Position numbers and translations under genes: made by a program. The notes under the pieces are model-generated. The model was not told the DNA's origin and made no database searches. It was given only the letters and a program-made list of their open reading frames with translations. A stretch of 64,000 nt of DNA. Source: Desulfobacteraceae bacterium. GTDB lineage: Bacteria > Desulfobacterota > Desulfobacteria > Desulfobacterales > Desulfobacteraceae. Location of the stretch: the NCBI GenBank assembly GCA_016744295.1, contig JADGEQ010000010.1:1-64000 (forward strand). Reading direction: 5' to 3'. Below are positions 53,770 through 63,024 of this stretch, in pieces. Each line of letters starts with the position of its first letter. Position 1 is the stretch's first letter.

Positions 53770-54427
53770 TATACCCATAACAATTGTCATTGCAGATGAT
53801 CATTCCATTGTCCGCCAGGGGTTGAAAAAAATTTTAAAAGAAGAAAAAAATTTTCAGGTTCTTGGAGAGGCCAGGGATGGAAGAGATGCGGTAAATAAGG
53901 TTCAGGAGTTAACCCCCGACATTGTGATAATGGATATTGCCATGCCCGAATTAAACGGCATTGAAGCAACCAGGCAGATCAAACAGATCAATATGGGTAC
54001 AAAAATAATTATCCTTTCAATGCATGATCATAGTCGGTATATTCGGGAACTTTTGGGATTGGGGGTATCAGGATATCTGTTAAAAAATGCCGCCTCAAGG
54101 GATATTGTTAAGGCGGTTAACAGCGCTGTTAAAGGGGATATCTACCTGAGCCCCTCCATTTCCAGCCGGGTGATTGAGGATTATGTGGGAATGAATAAAA
54201 AATCCCTGGAAGAGGAACTGTACAATACCTTATCCAACCGGGAGAGGGAGGTGTTTCAGATGGTGGTTGAGGGCAGTTCCACAAAAAAAATAGCCGAAAC
54301 CCTCTGTGTGAGTCCGAGCACCATAAAATCCCATAGGTCCAATATTATGGAAAAACTTAAAATGGACAACCTGTCTCAATTGATTCAATATGCCATTCAG
54401 CTTGGGATTATTGATATTCAGATTTGA
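53762..54427 (+). CDS. LuxR/NarL-type response regulator
   Basis: ATG 53762 has AGGAG 5 bases upstream and overlaps the kinase stop, so this start is preferred over a longer frame reaching back into the kinase gene. The 221-residue protein has a receiver domain (acidic pair DD at 12-13, phospho-acceptor D58 in VIMDIAMPE) and a C-terminal LuxR helix-turn-helix (LSNREREVFQMV, then KKIAETLCVSPSTIKSHRSNI). It is the partner of the upstream kinase. Target genes are unknown. Confidence 0.95.
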   Translation: MSNIPITIVIADDHSIVRQGLKKILKEEKNFQVLGEARDGRDAVNKVQELTPDIVIMDIAMPELNGIEATRQIKQINMGTKIIILSMHDHSRYIRELLGLGVSGYLLKNAASRDIVKAVNSAVKGDIYLSPSISSRVIEDYVGMNKKSLEEELYNTLSNREREVFQMVVEGSSTKKIAETLCVSPSTIKSHRSNIMEKLKMDNLSQLIQYAIQLGIIDIQI

Positions 54428-54450
54428 TATGAATTGCATTCCAGGCCAGC

Positions 54451-55746
54451 TTATTCCGGAAAAATTATTTTCCCAACAGGTTCTGTCAGTTTAAACTGCC
54501 CATTTTTAAGCTGCTGTTTCAGATCTTCTGCTGCCTTTAATGCTGCCACCCTGTTGGACTGGCGCAGGGTGATCGGCACCCTGTGATTTTTAAGTTTTAT
54601 AATGCCCAGTTTTGCCCCAAATGCTTCCCCCTGGCACTTGGAAACACAAAGGCCACAGTGAAAACACTTTGAAGGGTTAACCTGCATCCCCTTTTCAAAA
54701 CCCTTATGAATCGCCCCAACCGGGCAGATGCTTTCTACGCGGCAAAGATCACACTTCTGGCAGGCATCCCCGTTAAAGGTTACCGCATCATTGGTCCTAT
54801 CCCAAACATGCCCGTAGGTAATCTCATCTATGGGTTGACGGGTTCTCACATCCACCACTGTCAGGGGAATCTGATCATCGGTTTTCAGAATATGGGTGAG
54901 CATTTGTTTGTCCAAAACCGGAATGGCCACAGCCCAGGTTGTTATCACATCAGGTCCATGTCCGGTTGTGAATCCGCCCATAAGTTCCGGATTCATCTGG
55001 TGCATATCGGCAATCCCGGTCAGGTTCGGCTTTTCAGCGCTGCTGCGGGTTCCGGCTCCCGTGACATACCCCAGAGCCCCATTGATCAACACCCGGGTGC
55101 CGATACCAATGGTTTTAAGCTCAGGATCATTTTCAAGGGGGTTTAATTCACCACAGCCGCAAAAGGTCATTTCTTCATAATCGCCCTTCATCATGTCTGA
55201 ATGAAATATGGTGGACACTTCTGATTTTCCAGGATTTACAAAGGCCAGATAATTTTTGAACGCATTTCTTGAGGCATGGAGCATGGCATGGGGAATCTGT
55301 TTAAGGGTTGTGGTTGCGGTTAAAATTTTTCCCTCATCCGTTTCAATTTTTACATCCACTTTTTTGCCTAAAACAAGTTCTCTGAACAAATCTCCTCCCC
55401 CATACCTGGGATCGGTTGTGCTCTTTTGGGTACCCAGAATGATTAAATCCAATAGGCCAATCCTTTCATTGGGGCAGGGTCCTACCTGGGCCGGAACAGA
55501 ATTTATCCATACTCTTTTTGCTTTTTTAAAAATATCAGGCTGGGCCACCTTAAAAGAAAGCACAGCATAGGTGCCGCTCATCAGGGCGCTTGTGGCAGTT
55601 GTTACCACATCAATGTTGCTCATCTCAATGATGTCGCCCGCTCTTACCCGATCACAGATTTCCCGGGCAGTTAAGATGACCACATCACCCTGGTCTATTT
55701 TGTTCTGGAGGTTTGAAATTGTTCTTGTAGTAGTTGAATCAGTCAT
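54451..55746 (-). CDS. DUF39-ferredoxin homocysteine biosynthesis protein (aspartate-semialdehyde sulfurtransferase type)
   Basis: The first 320 residues are the DUF39 domain, with the conserved cysteine motif FCGCGE (C196 and C198) and another cysteine at 91 in GPCPNERIG. The last 110 carry two 4Fe-4S sites (CQKCDLCRVESICPVG and CFHCGLCVSKC). Proteins of this type in methanogens and sulfate reducers put sulfide-derived sulfur onto aspartate semialdehyde to make homocysteine. In methanogens the Fe-S part is a separate gene; here it is fused. It is the last gene of the redox operon, which may supply its electrons. Confidence 0.87.
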   Translation of the reverse strand: MTDSTTTRTISNLQNKIDQGDVVILTAREICDRVRAGDIIEMSNIDVVTTATSALMSGTYAVLSFKVAQPDIFKKAKRVWINSVPAQVGPCPNERIGLLDLIILGTQKSTTDPRYGGGDLFRELVLGKKVDVKIETDEGKILTATTTLKQIPHAMLHASRNAFKNYLAFVNPGKSEVSTIFHSDMMKGDYEEMTFCGCGELNPLENDPELKTIGIGTRVLINGALGYVTGAGTRSSAEKPNLTGIADMHQMNPELMGGFTTGHGPDVITTWAVAIPVLDKQMLTHILKTDDQIPLTVVDVRTRQPIDEITYGHVWDRTNDAVTFNGDACQKCDLCRVESICPVGAIHKGFEKGMQVNPSKCFHCGLCVSKCQGEAFGAKLGIIKLKNHRVPITLRQSNRVAALKAAEDLKQQLKNGQFKLTEPVGKIIFPE

Positions 55747-55770
55747 GAGTACCTGGAACTAAGATTAACG

Positions 55771-56736
55771 TTAAGCTTTGACAAGACACCGGGTCAATTG
55801 TTCTATTATCTGCTCCTCTATCACACCCCACCCGATAAAAGCAAGACAGGTTGTGATCTTGTCCGGCCATTTTTGCCAATCACTTTTTCCTCCCACATAA
55901 TTAAGCATCCGGGTTTTGTCTGAAAATTTGACAGGCCCTTTAATCCTGAACAATTCCAGGGGTTGGACCTTGAGAAATTCTAAAAATTTTTTTTCATCCA
56001 GTACCTGGGTATTTTCAAAGGAGAAGGTTATAAATCCGGCATCTTTTGCGGTCTGAGCCGCTTCTGAATTTTTGGGAGAATAAACATCATTGGCCGGGTC
56101 ATAGGGATGAAAATTAAAATTTTTTGTTTCCAAAGCTTTTTTTTGATCCGGATGTGACCAGAAAATATCAGGATCAACATTGCAGTGCAGGGTAGGGATA
56201 ATGATGCCACCGCCTGATTCCGCTTTAATCTCCTTTAGAACAGATGGAATATCCGGGGAATCAATGGTATCAATTTTGTTTAGCAAAATGATATCCGCCT
56301 GCCTTAGCTGGCTTTTAAACACAGATCCGAATGCCTCCCTGGCCTCCCAAAAATCAATGTCCACAACAGTGATGGTTTTTTCCAAACAAAAATGGGAAGA
56401 GAGCATTCTATCGCCCAGGGCTTCAATAATGGAAAGCGGATCTGCCACCCCTGTGGCTTCAATCACAATCTGCTCCGGGGAATAGTCATACCTGAGAATT
56501 TGAAGCGTCTGGATCATATCGGTCTTAAGGGAACAGCAGATACAACCACTGGTAAGTTCAACAATATTGGCAGTTGCTGTGTGTTTTATTAAATCACTGT
56601 CTATCCCCACCTTGCCGAACTCATTCACCAATACAATTGTTTTGGATAAGTCCTGGGAAGAGGTTAAGATCCTTTTCACCAGGGTGGTTTTACCCGAGCC
56701 GAGAAATCCTGTTACAATATAAATTTTTGTTTTCAT
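55771..56736 (-). CDS. CobW/G3E-family GTPase (metallochaperone type)
   Basis: This 321-residue GTPase has Walker A GFLGSGKT (10-17), the metal-binding CICC motif at 65-68, and NKID for guanine near 155. The G3E family inserts or delivers metals (Zn, Co, Ni, Fe); the target cannot be read here. It overlaps the HdrD-like gene by 4 bases and is followed by the DUF39 gene, so it may help mature a metalloprotein of this operon. Confidence 0.9.
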   Translation of the reverse strand: MKTKIYIVTGFLGSGKTTLVKRILTSSQDLSKTIVLVNEFGKVGIDSDLIKHTATANIVELTSGCICCSLKTDMIQTLQILRYDYSPEQIVIEATGVADPLSIIEALGDRMLSSHFCLEKTITVVDIDFWEAREAFGSVFKSQLRQADIILLNKIDTIDSPDIPSVLKEIKAESGGGIIIPTLHCNVDPDIFWSHPDQKKALETKNFNFHPYDPANDVYSPKNSEAAQTAKDAGFITFSFENTQVLDEKKFLEFLKVQPLELFRIKGPVKFSDKTRMLNYVGGKSDWQKWPDKITTCLAFIGWGVIEEQIIEQLTRCLVKA

Positions 56737-58331
56737 ATGGGTTTACTCGTAATTTCACTTTCAACTGATACCGATCCTGGGTCTTCTGGTACAGCCTTAT
56801 CCGATATACTTTCGTCGGGTATACTCTCTTCGGGTATACTCTCTTCAGGTATACTTTTATTCAGCGTTTGGGTTTTAGCGTTTTCTTTTTCAAGTTTTTT
56901 CTTGGCCTTGGCAGCTTCTTTCTCCAATTTTTTCTTGGCTTTGGCTTCTTCCTTGGCCAGCTTTTTTTCTTCTGCTTCTTTTGCGGCCTTCTCAAATACG
57001 TCATAGCCCAAAAGGGACTCGGCAATATATGCAGATATATCTTTCATGATAATCTCAGATTCTGATACCCCGATTCCGACCTGAAGGCCCTGGTAACAGA
57101 AAGGGCAGCAGGATACCAATTCTTTTACCCCGGTTTCTTCGGCCTCTTTTATCCGCCGTTGGGCCATGCGGCCCTGGATATCGGGGAATCCAGCCTTCAG
57201 CCCCCCGCCTGCCCCGCAGCATCTCGAGTATTCACGGTTCCTGGGCATCTCTATGAGATTCAACCCCGGGATGGCTTCAAAGATCATTCTTGGGGCTTCA
57301 AATCCGCCGGTTGCCCTGCCCAGATGGCAGGGGTCATGGTAGGTAATATCCTTGTTTATCGGGTGAGGAAAGGCTAATTCGCCATTTTTAAGAAGACGTG
57401 CCAGATACTCAACCGTATGCAGTACTTCAAAATTTAATTTCCCGATTTTCGGGTAATCCTGCATAATGGTTTTAAAACATCCGGCGCAGGAACTGATCAA
57501 TGTATCAATGCCCAGGCTGTTAAACTGGTCAATATTTTCCTGGAACAATCTCTTATATTCAGGATCACCCATCCTGAGCAGTACGCTGCCGCAGCATTTC
57601 TCATCCTTACCCAGCACGCCATAGTCAATATTAAGCGCTTCAAGGATGTTGATGGTATTGATGGCCACCTGTTTAACATTTGCATCATAGGAAGCGGTGC
57701 ACCCGAAAAAAAGCAGCACTTTGCCCTTTGTCTTTTTTATCTGTCTGGGTTCTTCGACAATCAAATTATCTTTTTTAGCCCTGCGGGACCATTTTGTCCT
57801 GCCGGCCCTTGGCTGCTGCCAGGGATTGTCATAGGTCATTACACTTTTTCGAAGCGCTTTTTGAGGCTCCAGTGGGCCATATCCGGCCCGGACAATCATG
57901 CGGCGAAGCTCTTCCCAAAGATTCACCGTGTCAATGTGGGCAGGGCAGACCACTTCACACTGGCCGCAGGTCGAACACTCGTATAGGTTGAATACAAATT
58001 CTTCCACCTGTTCTTGGGTAATTTCTTTATATCCGCAAACTTTAGCAATCACCCCTTTTAAGGTGTCACCGACTCGATCAGAGTTCATGATTCCGGTGAG
58101 AAATCCGTTCTGGGACCTGGCAATCCTCAAGAAATCCATTATTTTTCGACGGGGTATCAATTTTTCCTTTGCATCCTGATCGTAGACCGGGCACCAGGAA
58201 AGGCATTCCCCGCAGCGGGTACAAGCATCCAACTCTATCAAACGCTTCATGTCAAGTTTATGTATGGGTATCTTTCGGGCCGCTTTTGTTTGATCAGTTG
58301 GCAAGTCAGATACCTGGTCATTTTTGGTCAT
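56733..58331 (-). CDS. HdrD/DsrK-like Fe-S protein with two CCG domains
   Basis: The 532-residue protein has two 4Fe-4S sites near the N terminus (CTRCGECLSWCP and CSTCGQCEVVCP). Two CCG domains follow (GCTASYDAN / KCCGSV / SSCAGCFKT and PCHLG / RCCGAGGG / SCCPFCYQG). In HdrD and DsrK such pairs hold an unusual Fe-S cluster that reduces disulfides. No membrane segment is present; it should dock on the cytoplasmic side of the NarI-type subunit encoded just upstream. The last 90 residues are a lysine-rich coiled coil and a tandem SIPEE repeat, absent from typical members. Confidence 0.88.
   Translation of the reverse strand: MTKNDQVSDLPTDQTKAARKIPIHKLDMKRLIELDACTRCGECLSWCPVYDQDAKEKLIPRRKIMDFLRIARSQNGFLTGIMNSDRVGDTLKGVIAKVCGYKEITQEQVEEFVFNLYECSTCGQCEVVCPAHIDTVNLWEELRRMIVRAGYGPLEPQKALRKSVMTYDNPWQQPRAGRTKWSRRAKKDNLIVEEPRQIKKTKGKVLLFFGCTASYDANVKQVAINTINILEALNIDYGVLGKDEKCCGSVLLRMGDPEYKRLFQENIDQFNSLGIDTLISSCAGCFKTIMQDYPKIGKLNFEVLHTVEYLARLLKNGELAFPHPINKDITYHDPCHLGRATGGFEAPRMIFEAIPGLNLIEMPRNREYSRCCGAGGGLKAGFPDIQGRMAQRRIKEAEETGVKELVSCCPFCYQGLQVGIGVSESEIIMKDISAYIAESLLGYDVFEKAAKEAEEKKLAKEEAKAKKKLEKEAAKAKKKLEKENAKTQTLNKSIPEESIPEESIPDESISDKAVPEDPGSVSVESEITSKPI
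56800..56859 (-). repeat. 15-bp tandem repeat (4 units) in the HdrD-like gene
   Basis: Four 15-base units run from 56800 to 56859; the two central units (56815-56829 and 56830-56844) are identical, reading TCGGGTATACTCTCT on the + strand. They encode the repeated pentapeptide SIPEE/SIPDE in the protein tail. Confidence 0.9.
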
Positions 58332-58358
58332 ATCAACACCTATAATTTTAAATTCTCA

Positions 58359-59852
58359 TTAAACCCGTTTTTCGTTTTTAACCCCGTCCACAGCCTCAAT
58401 AAAATAGGTCAGGGGGGTGTTAAAAACATGCCTCATTTTTCCAAAGGGGAGATAGGCAACAAAAATTGCCGCCGTAACACCATGGGCGTACCACATCCAG
58501 GGATAAATGGATGCCCAGTCAAAAGGAAATATGGAAAACAGCCTGGAAACAGCATATCCCACAAAGGAATAGGCTGCCATGTCAACGGGTATTCCGGTGA
58601 CAAGAATTCTTGCCCCTTCGAGGAGAAAGCCCAGAAGCACTAGCGCGCCGATAATAACAAGGGCAATGGTGTCCTGGTGTTCCGAGACAACATGCTCGGG
58701 TTTAACAATAAATCGTTTTACCACTGCCCAAACAATGCCAAGGAGTATAAACATGCCTGAAACATCATTGAACAAGGCCACAAACCAGTGGTTTTTGTCA
58801 ATGAGGGCCAGCATCCAATTCCCTTGAGGATTAAAATAGTATCCAATTCCCGTAAAAAGACTTAGCCCAAACCGCAGCAAAAGGGCTGTGAAAATAAGGG
58901 AATGCATGGACCAGCGGGAGACGCTTTCTTTGAGTATTCTTCTTTGGAACAAAATATCCAGAATAAATATTTTGATCAGGGAAAACAGTTGCTTTGAGAA
59001 CAGGGTGTTCCAAACTGAGTCTGAGGTTAAACTGACTTTTTTATGAAGGGAGGTTTCTTCTCCCTTTACACTTCCTTTGAACCAGAAGGCAAGCATGATA
59101 AATATACCGGCCATAAAAATCAGACCTGCCAACCCGAAAATAGGGTGACCCATGGCCAAAGGAGAGGTATGGCAGAGGATGCAAAGTGCACTTTTGGAAG
59201 GCAGGACCGCGGCAGGCGCTCCCACGGGATTCTTTTTGAAATGACATTTCTGACAGTTTTGTTCATCTGATAGATCTGCCGGAACATGATCGGAAAGGCT
59301 GATGGGAACATCATCATAATTGGTGTGGGCAAGCTTAACCCTAGTGTCTGCAGGGTCTAATCTGACAAATTTGGAAGCAAAGTGGCATGCCTGGCAGGAA
59401 ACCCTTAAATGGGGTGAATTGGCCGTCCCCTCGGAATGGGGTTCATGGCAGGCCAAACAGGTGCTGCCTGTTTCAGTCCTATGGGGTGAGCGGGCCACAT
59501 CTGTGTGGCAGTTGATACATGCAATGTATTGATGCTTGGGCTGATTTTTGTTGAAATCATCTGCTGTAATCTGGAGGCTGATATCACTGGCATCCCTCAG
59601 CCTTTTTGTTTCAGCTTCACTGTGACACTCATAACAAAATTGTTGGGAGGCAATAACCCCTTCGTTGGTATTAATGTTCGGCGCCCTGTGGCAGTCGATA
59701 CAGACCAGGGGGTCTGGTACATCCTCTTCAATGGCCATTGCAGCTTGTAAATCAGGCTGAATCGTTGCAACAGCCGGCGTGTGATTCAGTGCCGCCATAA
59801 AAATCATCAGCCCGCCACCGATTATAATTGCGAGTATTGTTTTAAAATTCAT
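58359..59852 (-). CDS. Heptahaem cytochrome c fused to a NarI-type membrane cytochrome b
   Basis: The 497-residue fusion starts with a signal anchor (about 5-22). Seven CxxCH haem sites follow in the first 230 residues (CIDCH, CYECH, CINCH, CLACH, CQACH, CQKCH, CILCH). After a membrane segment near 240-258, the C-terminal half (about 300-480) has five hydrophobic segments with histidines in a NarI/DsrM-like pattern. It would pass electrons between periplasmic cytochromes and menaquinone or the cytoplasmic HdrD-like subunit downstream. A GGGGA site precedes the ATG. Fusion of the two modules in one chain is uncommon. Confidence 0.87.
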   Translation of the reverse strand: MNFKTILAIIIGGGLMIFMAALNHTPAVATIQPDLQAAMAIEEDVPDPLVCIDCHRAPNINTNEGVIASQQFCYECHSEAETKRLRDASDISLQITADDFNKNQPKHQYIACINCHTDVARSPHRTETGSTCLACHEPHSEGTANSPHLRVSCQACHFASKFVRLDPADTRVKLAHTNYDDVPISLSDHVPADLSDEQNCQKCHFKKNPVGAPAAVLPSKSALCILCHTSPLAMGHPIFGLAGLIFMAGIFIMLAFWFKGSVKGEETSLHKKVSLTSDSVWNTLFSKQLFSLIKIFILDILFQRRILKESVSRWSMHSLIFTALLLRFGLSLFTGIGYYFNPQGNWMLALIDKNHWFVALFNDVSGMFILLGIVWAVVKRFIVKPEHVVSEHQDTIALVIIGALVLLGFLLEGARILVTGIPVDMAAYSFVGYAVSRLFSIFPFDWASIYPWMWYAHGVTAAIFVAYLPFGKMRHVFNTPLTYFIEAVDGVKNEKRV

Positions 59853-59932
59853 AAAAAGTTCCCCATTGAAATTTTAATTTTCTTGGTCAGTTTTTTTGTA
59901 TCAAATCTATCAAGTCAAGCAATTCAATCAAT

Positions 59933-60649
59933 TTATTCTCTTGAGCCTTCCGCTTTTATCGCCTGTTGTCGTTTCCACTCTTCAGGATGATCTTCCATAA
60001 ACCGGTCTTTTTCGATCCTGCCGGTAAATATGGTTTTTTCCATGGGAAAAATTTCCGGAACAAGGTGGGTATCAGACATATGGACCAATCCGATGTACAT
60101 CACCGCCAATACCGCTTCATGAAAGTGAAAATGGGAGGCGATATTGATAAAATGCCCGGGTAATATACCGGTGAAAAATTCTGGAAACCACATTAATAGC
60201 CCAGTGATTCCCATGCTTTGCATACCGAGCATCACAGCCCAGTAATCCACTTTTTGCAGATAACTGAACCTGTCAAATAAGGGGGGCGTCCCTCGGTTAA
60301 ACACATATCTTAGATTTTGATACAAATCCTGAACATCTTTTTTACCGGGTAAAATGGAACCCGGGCCTGATAAATTTTTTTTGAGCACAACTTTGTAATA
60401 AAAAAGCCAGGAAACGTGAATTAATATGCCCATATAAAGGCATACGGCACCAAACCTGTGCAGCCATCCTGCCGCTCCTGCACCCCCCATGGCAGAAACC
60501 AGAAATTTTGCCCAGCCGAATTGGCTGAAATGAAGGAGAAATCCAGTGAGTGCAAGGAGGGTGAAATTAAAAATAATGATGATATGCAAAAGCCTGTGCA
60601 GAACATGAAACCGCTGAAAGGATTGGGTGGCAGTTTGGGTTGTTTCCAT
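59933..60649 (-). CDS. Membrane cytochrome b (formate-dehydrogenase-gamma / Ni-Fe-hydrogenase cyt b type)
   Basis: The 238-residue protein has four membrane segments. Histidines placed to bind two b-type haems include those in RFHVLHRLLH (residues 13-22), HRFGAVCLYMGILIH and FHFHEA (near 190). It matches cytochrome b subunits that link periplasmic haem proteins to the quinone pool. Its first base is shared with the last base of the preceding cytochrome c gene, so the two are coupled and probably form a complex. Confidence 0.88.
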   Translation of the reverse strand: METTQTATQSFQRFHVLHRLLHIIIIFNFTLLALTGFLLHFSQFGWAKFLVSAMGGAGAAGWLHRFGAVCLYMGILIHVSWLFYYKVVLKKNLSGPGSILPGKKDVQDLYQNLRYVFNRGTPPLFDRFSYLQKVDYWAVMLGMQSMGITGLLMWFPEFFTGILPGHFINIASHFHFHEAVLAVMYIGLVHMSDTHLVPEIFPMEKTIFTGRIEKDRFMEDHPEEWKRQQAIKAEGSRE

Positions 60650-61608
60650 TATTTATGTCTCCTCAACTTTTCCTGGAGTTTACGCAACATCAAAAGTCCT
60701 GTGTGGGTGTAGAAAAACACAAGAACGCCTACAACAAAAAACAATGACAAAGACCCCAGCCAATGAACCCATTTTAGCCCTGATTTTTTGGCCTTGTTTT
60801 TCAGCTCAAGATTTTTTGTGCTGTCATGTATGATGATATTTGCAAATTCCGGTGTGGCATCGGAATGACACCGCTTGCATCTATTGAGCACAAGCTCCTT
60901 ATCCTTAAGGGAAACGGTGGTATGGGCACCATGACAATCAGTACAAAATGCCGCCTTTTCATATCCAAGGTTAACAGCGGCCTTGCCGTGATAATTTGCA
61001 AGAAAACTTGTCTTTTGATCTGGATGACAGGCTCCGCAGGTTTGGGTCATCTCTTTTCCAATCATGGGACGTGACCTGTGGGATTTTGAATAATGGGCTG
61101 AATGACAGTCCCCGCAGGTTGGGGCAAATCCTGTTTCCGATGGTTTGCCTTCTGTTATTTCTTTGGTCAGGGCCTTTGCGTGCTCTCCTTTTTGATAGCG
61201 ACCATGGGCATTCTTGTGACATTTTTTGCAGGATTGATAATCAAAATTGCGTTTGGTCTGATGGGTCAGGAAATTAGCATCTTTGGGGTCAGGGTGGATG
61301 TTGTATAGGCTGGGGGTTTTGCCTATTGTTTTGTCTATTTTGTTGTCGGGCTGGCTGCCCGTTTTCTTGCTTGTCTTCTTGGATATCATTGGCCCGTGGC
61401 ATTCTTCACATTTAAGGCTGCCGTGTGCCCCATCCGCATACTGATTCATCTCCACAAACCAGGTGGAAAGGGAAGGGGAGGTGGCTTTTGCCTGTGCGCT
61501 TGAGAACAATACAGGCACCAGAAAAAAGCATCCAGCCGTCAGCAGCACAATGATCAATCCGGTTTTAAATTTATTGTTTGATTTACTATTTCCGGTTTGC
61601 AATTTCAT
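60649..61608 (-). CDS. Hexahaem cytochrome c with membrane anchors at both ends
   Basis: The 319-residue protein has a signal segment (about 17-38), six CxxCH sites (CEECH, CKKCH, CGDCH, CGACH, CTDCH, CKRCH) and a C-terminal membrane segment (about 285-308). Spacing with HSAH, CHGAH and similar extra histidines suggests bis-histidine haems. It should stand in the periplasm, held to the inner membrane, and exchange electrons with soluble cytochrome c3-type partners and the cytochrome b downstream. Confidence 0.9.
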   Translation of the reverse strand: MKLQTGNSKSNNKFKTGLIIVLLTAGCFFLVPVLFSSAQAKATSPSLSTWFVEMNQYADGAHGSLKCEECHGPMISKKTSKKTGSQPDNKIDKTIGKTPSLYNIHPDPKDANFLTHQTKRNFDYQSCKKCHKNAHGRYQKGEHAKALTKEITEGKPSETGFAPTCGDCHSAHYSKSHRSRPMIGKEMTQTCGACHPDQKTSFLANYHGKAAVNLGYEKAAFCTDCHGAHTTVSLKDKELVLNRCKRCHSDATPEFANIIIHDSTKNLELKNKAKKSGLKWVHWLGSLSLFFVVGVLVFFYTHTGLLMLRKLQEKLRRHK

Positions 61609-61631
61609 CTCCTGTTGTGAAAATTATCGTG

Positions 61632-62867
61632 TTAGGATTTTAGCTGTTTTTTATCTATTCCTTTGGACAAGGTTGCAAAATATAGATCAAAAAATGAAAT
61701 GGACAGGGTGTGCAGCAGGTCAAAAATGAGAATCGCTGTTTTCAGGCTGTCCTGTTTCGCATCAATCTGTTGTTTTATCCTGCGCAGTTCTATGGTTATT
61801 TGGCATGCAGCAGTTTTGATTCTGTCAGATAGGCCGGACTTAAGGGTTAAAATTTTGTTTTTTTCAAGGAGCCTCAACCGTTTCCACATGGACTCAAGAA
61901 AGACCCGCACCTTTTGCGGTTCATACACTTTTTGTCCGATCAGCCACTGAATCGGTAAAAATTCCAGACTTGTTGCCACAATTCTGGAATTGCTCAATTC
62001 CCGTCTGATGGACAACAAGAGGTCTTTGGCTTCTTTTCCGGATATTTTTCCCACAATTGGTTCCCCGGAAGAATCATTGACCAGACTCTTTTCTGATTCA
62101 ACCTTGTTTTTTAACCTGGCAGTTTCCAGGACCACAGCATCGATGATAAATTGATTGGCCTGTTTAAATCCAGGATGCTCAAGGTGGGGGCCCAACAGAT
62201 AAAAACATCCTTTTTCAAAGGGAACCCGCACCACTGCCCCACGACCCATAAGGGTTTGTTGGGCAATTTTGCGGCTGGTCAGAAAAGATGTTTTAGGGGT
62301 AAAATCCTGGTACACGGCTAAATTCCAAGAGGGATCTTTGGCATCCATACCAGGACCGCCATAAAGGGGGGCATGAAATTCATGGGTAACCTGGTTGTCA
62401 AAAAAAGAAGTTGTTTTCAAGGCAACCGCTTCCCTGACTGGATGAAATATAAAATCACACCCGTAACCCGTACAGAATTTACAGGTCTTTATTTCTGCAA
62501 TGGGCAATGTTTTGCTCAAATTGGTAATTTTAACATCAACAAAATTGAACAGGTCAAGGGGTTTTTTGGAAGATTTCATGGGAAGATAAGCCCCGGCACA
62601 GGAACCGATATAAAGACCGCCCTGTTCAACAAAGGCTTTTATGTTTTTACCGCCTTGTTCTCCTAAGCTTTCTGCCACTGCAAAGGTATCGCCGCCGGAG
62701 ATAACCAAAACGTCAAGGTATTTGATTTCATTATTCTGTACTGAAAATTCATCCAGAAACACCAGGTCTAAAAAAGATGCTTTCTCAAACATGTCTGCAA
62801 ACCAGAGCCATGAATGGGAGGTACCAGATCCTGCATATATACCAATTTTAGGTGATATGATTTTCAT
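61632..62867 (-). CDS. BPL_N-domain (class-I amidotransferase-like) protein
   Basis: Residues 1-250 form the glutamine-amidotransferase-like fold found at the N terminus of some biotin-protein ligases. The conserved elements are VISGGDTF near 55-62 and the nucleophile elbow GSCAGAYLP near 88-96, whose cysteine would be catalytic; a later LGPHLEHPG block supplies histidines. The last 140 residues are helical and of unknown type, and no biotin-ligase domain follows. It lies 23 bases upstream of the cytochrome operon and is probably its first gene. Its reaction is unknown. Confidence 0.7.
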   Translation of the reverse strand: MKIISPKIGIYAGSGTSHSWLWFADMFEKASFLDLVFLDEFSVQNNEIKYLDVLVISGGDTFAVAESLGEQGGKNIKAFVEQGGLYIGSCAGAYLPMKSSKKPLDLFNFVDVKITNLSKTLPIAEIKTCKFCTGYGCDFIFHPVREAVALKTTSFFDNQVTHEFHAPLYGGPGMDAKDPSWNLAVYQDFTPKTSFLTSRKIAQQTLMGRGAVVRVPFEKGCFYLLGPHLEHPGFKQANQFIIDAVVLETARLKNKVESEKSLVNDSSGEPIVGKISGKEAKDLLLSIRRELSNSRIVATSLEFLPIQWLIGQKVYEPQKVRVFLESMWKRLRLLEKNKILTLKSGLSDRIKTAACQITIELRRIKQQIDAKQDSLKTAILIFDLLHTLSISFFDLYFATLSKGIDKKQLKS

Positions 62868-63024
62868 GGAATTTTAATCTCTTATTGGAATCGCTGTGAT
62901 GCGAAGGAATCCAGCCATGGGCGAACAGAGGAGAGGAGGCAAGTCGTCAGCCTCTGTTCATCCATCTCAATAAAGCATCCGTTGCTAATCAATACGAATC
63001 ACTGGAAATCAATTATAGTCATGG

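Noticed and set aside
56800..56859. Tandem repeats considered as a CRISPR array
   Set aside because: The units are 15 bases, contiguous and without spacers, and lie in frame inside a coding sequence.
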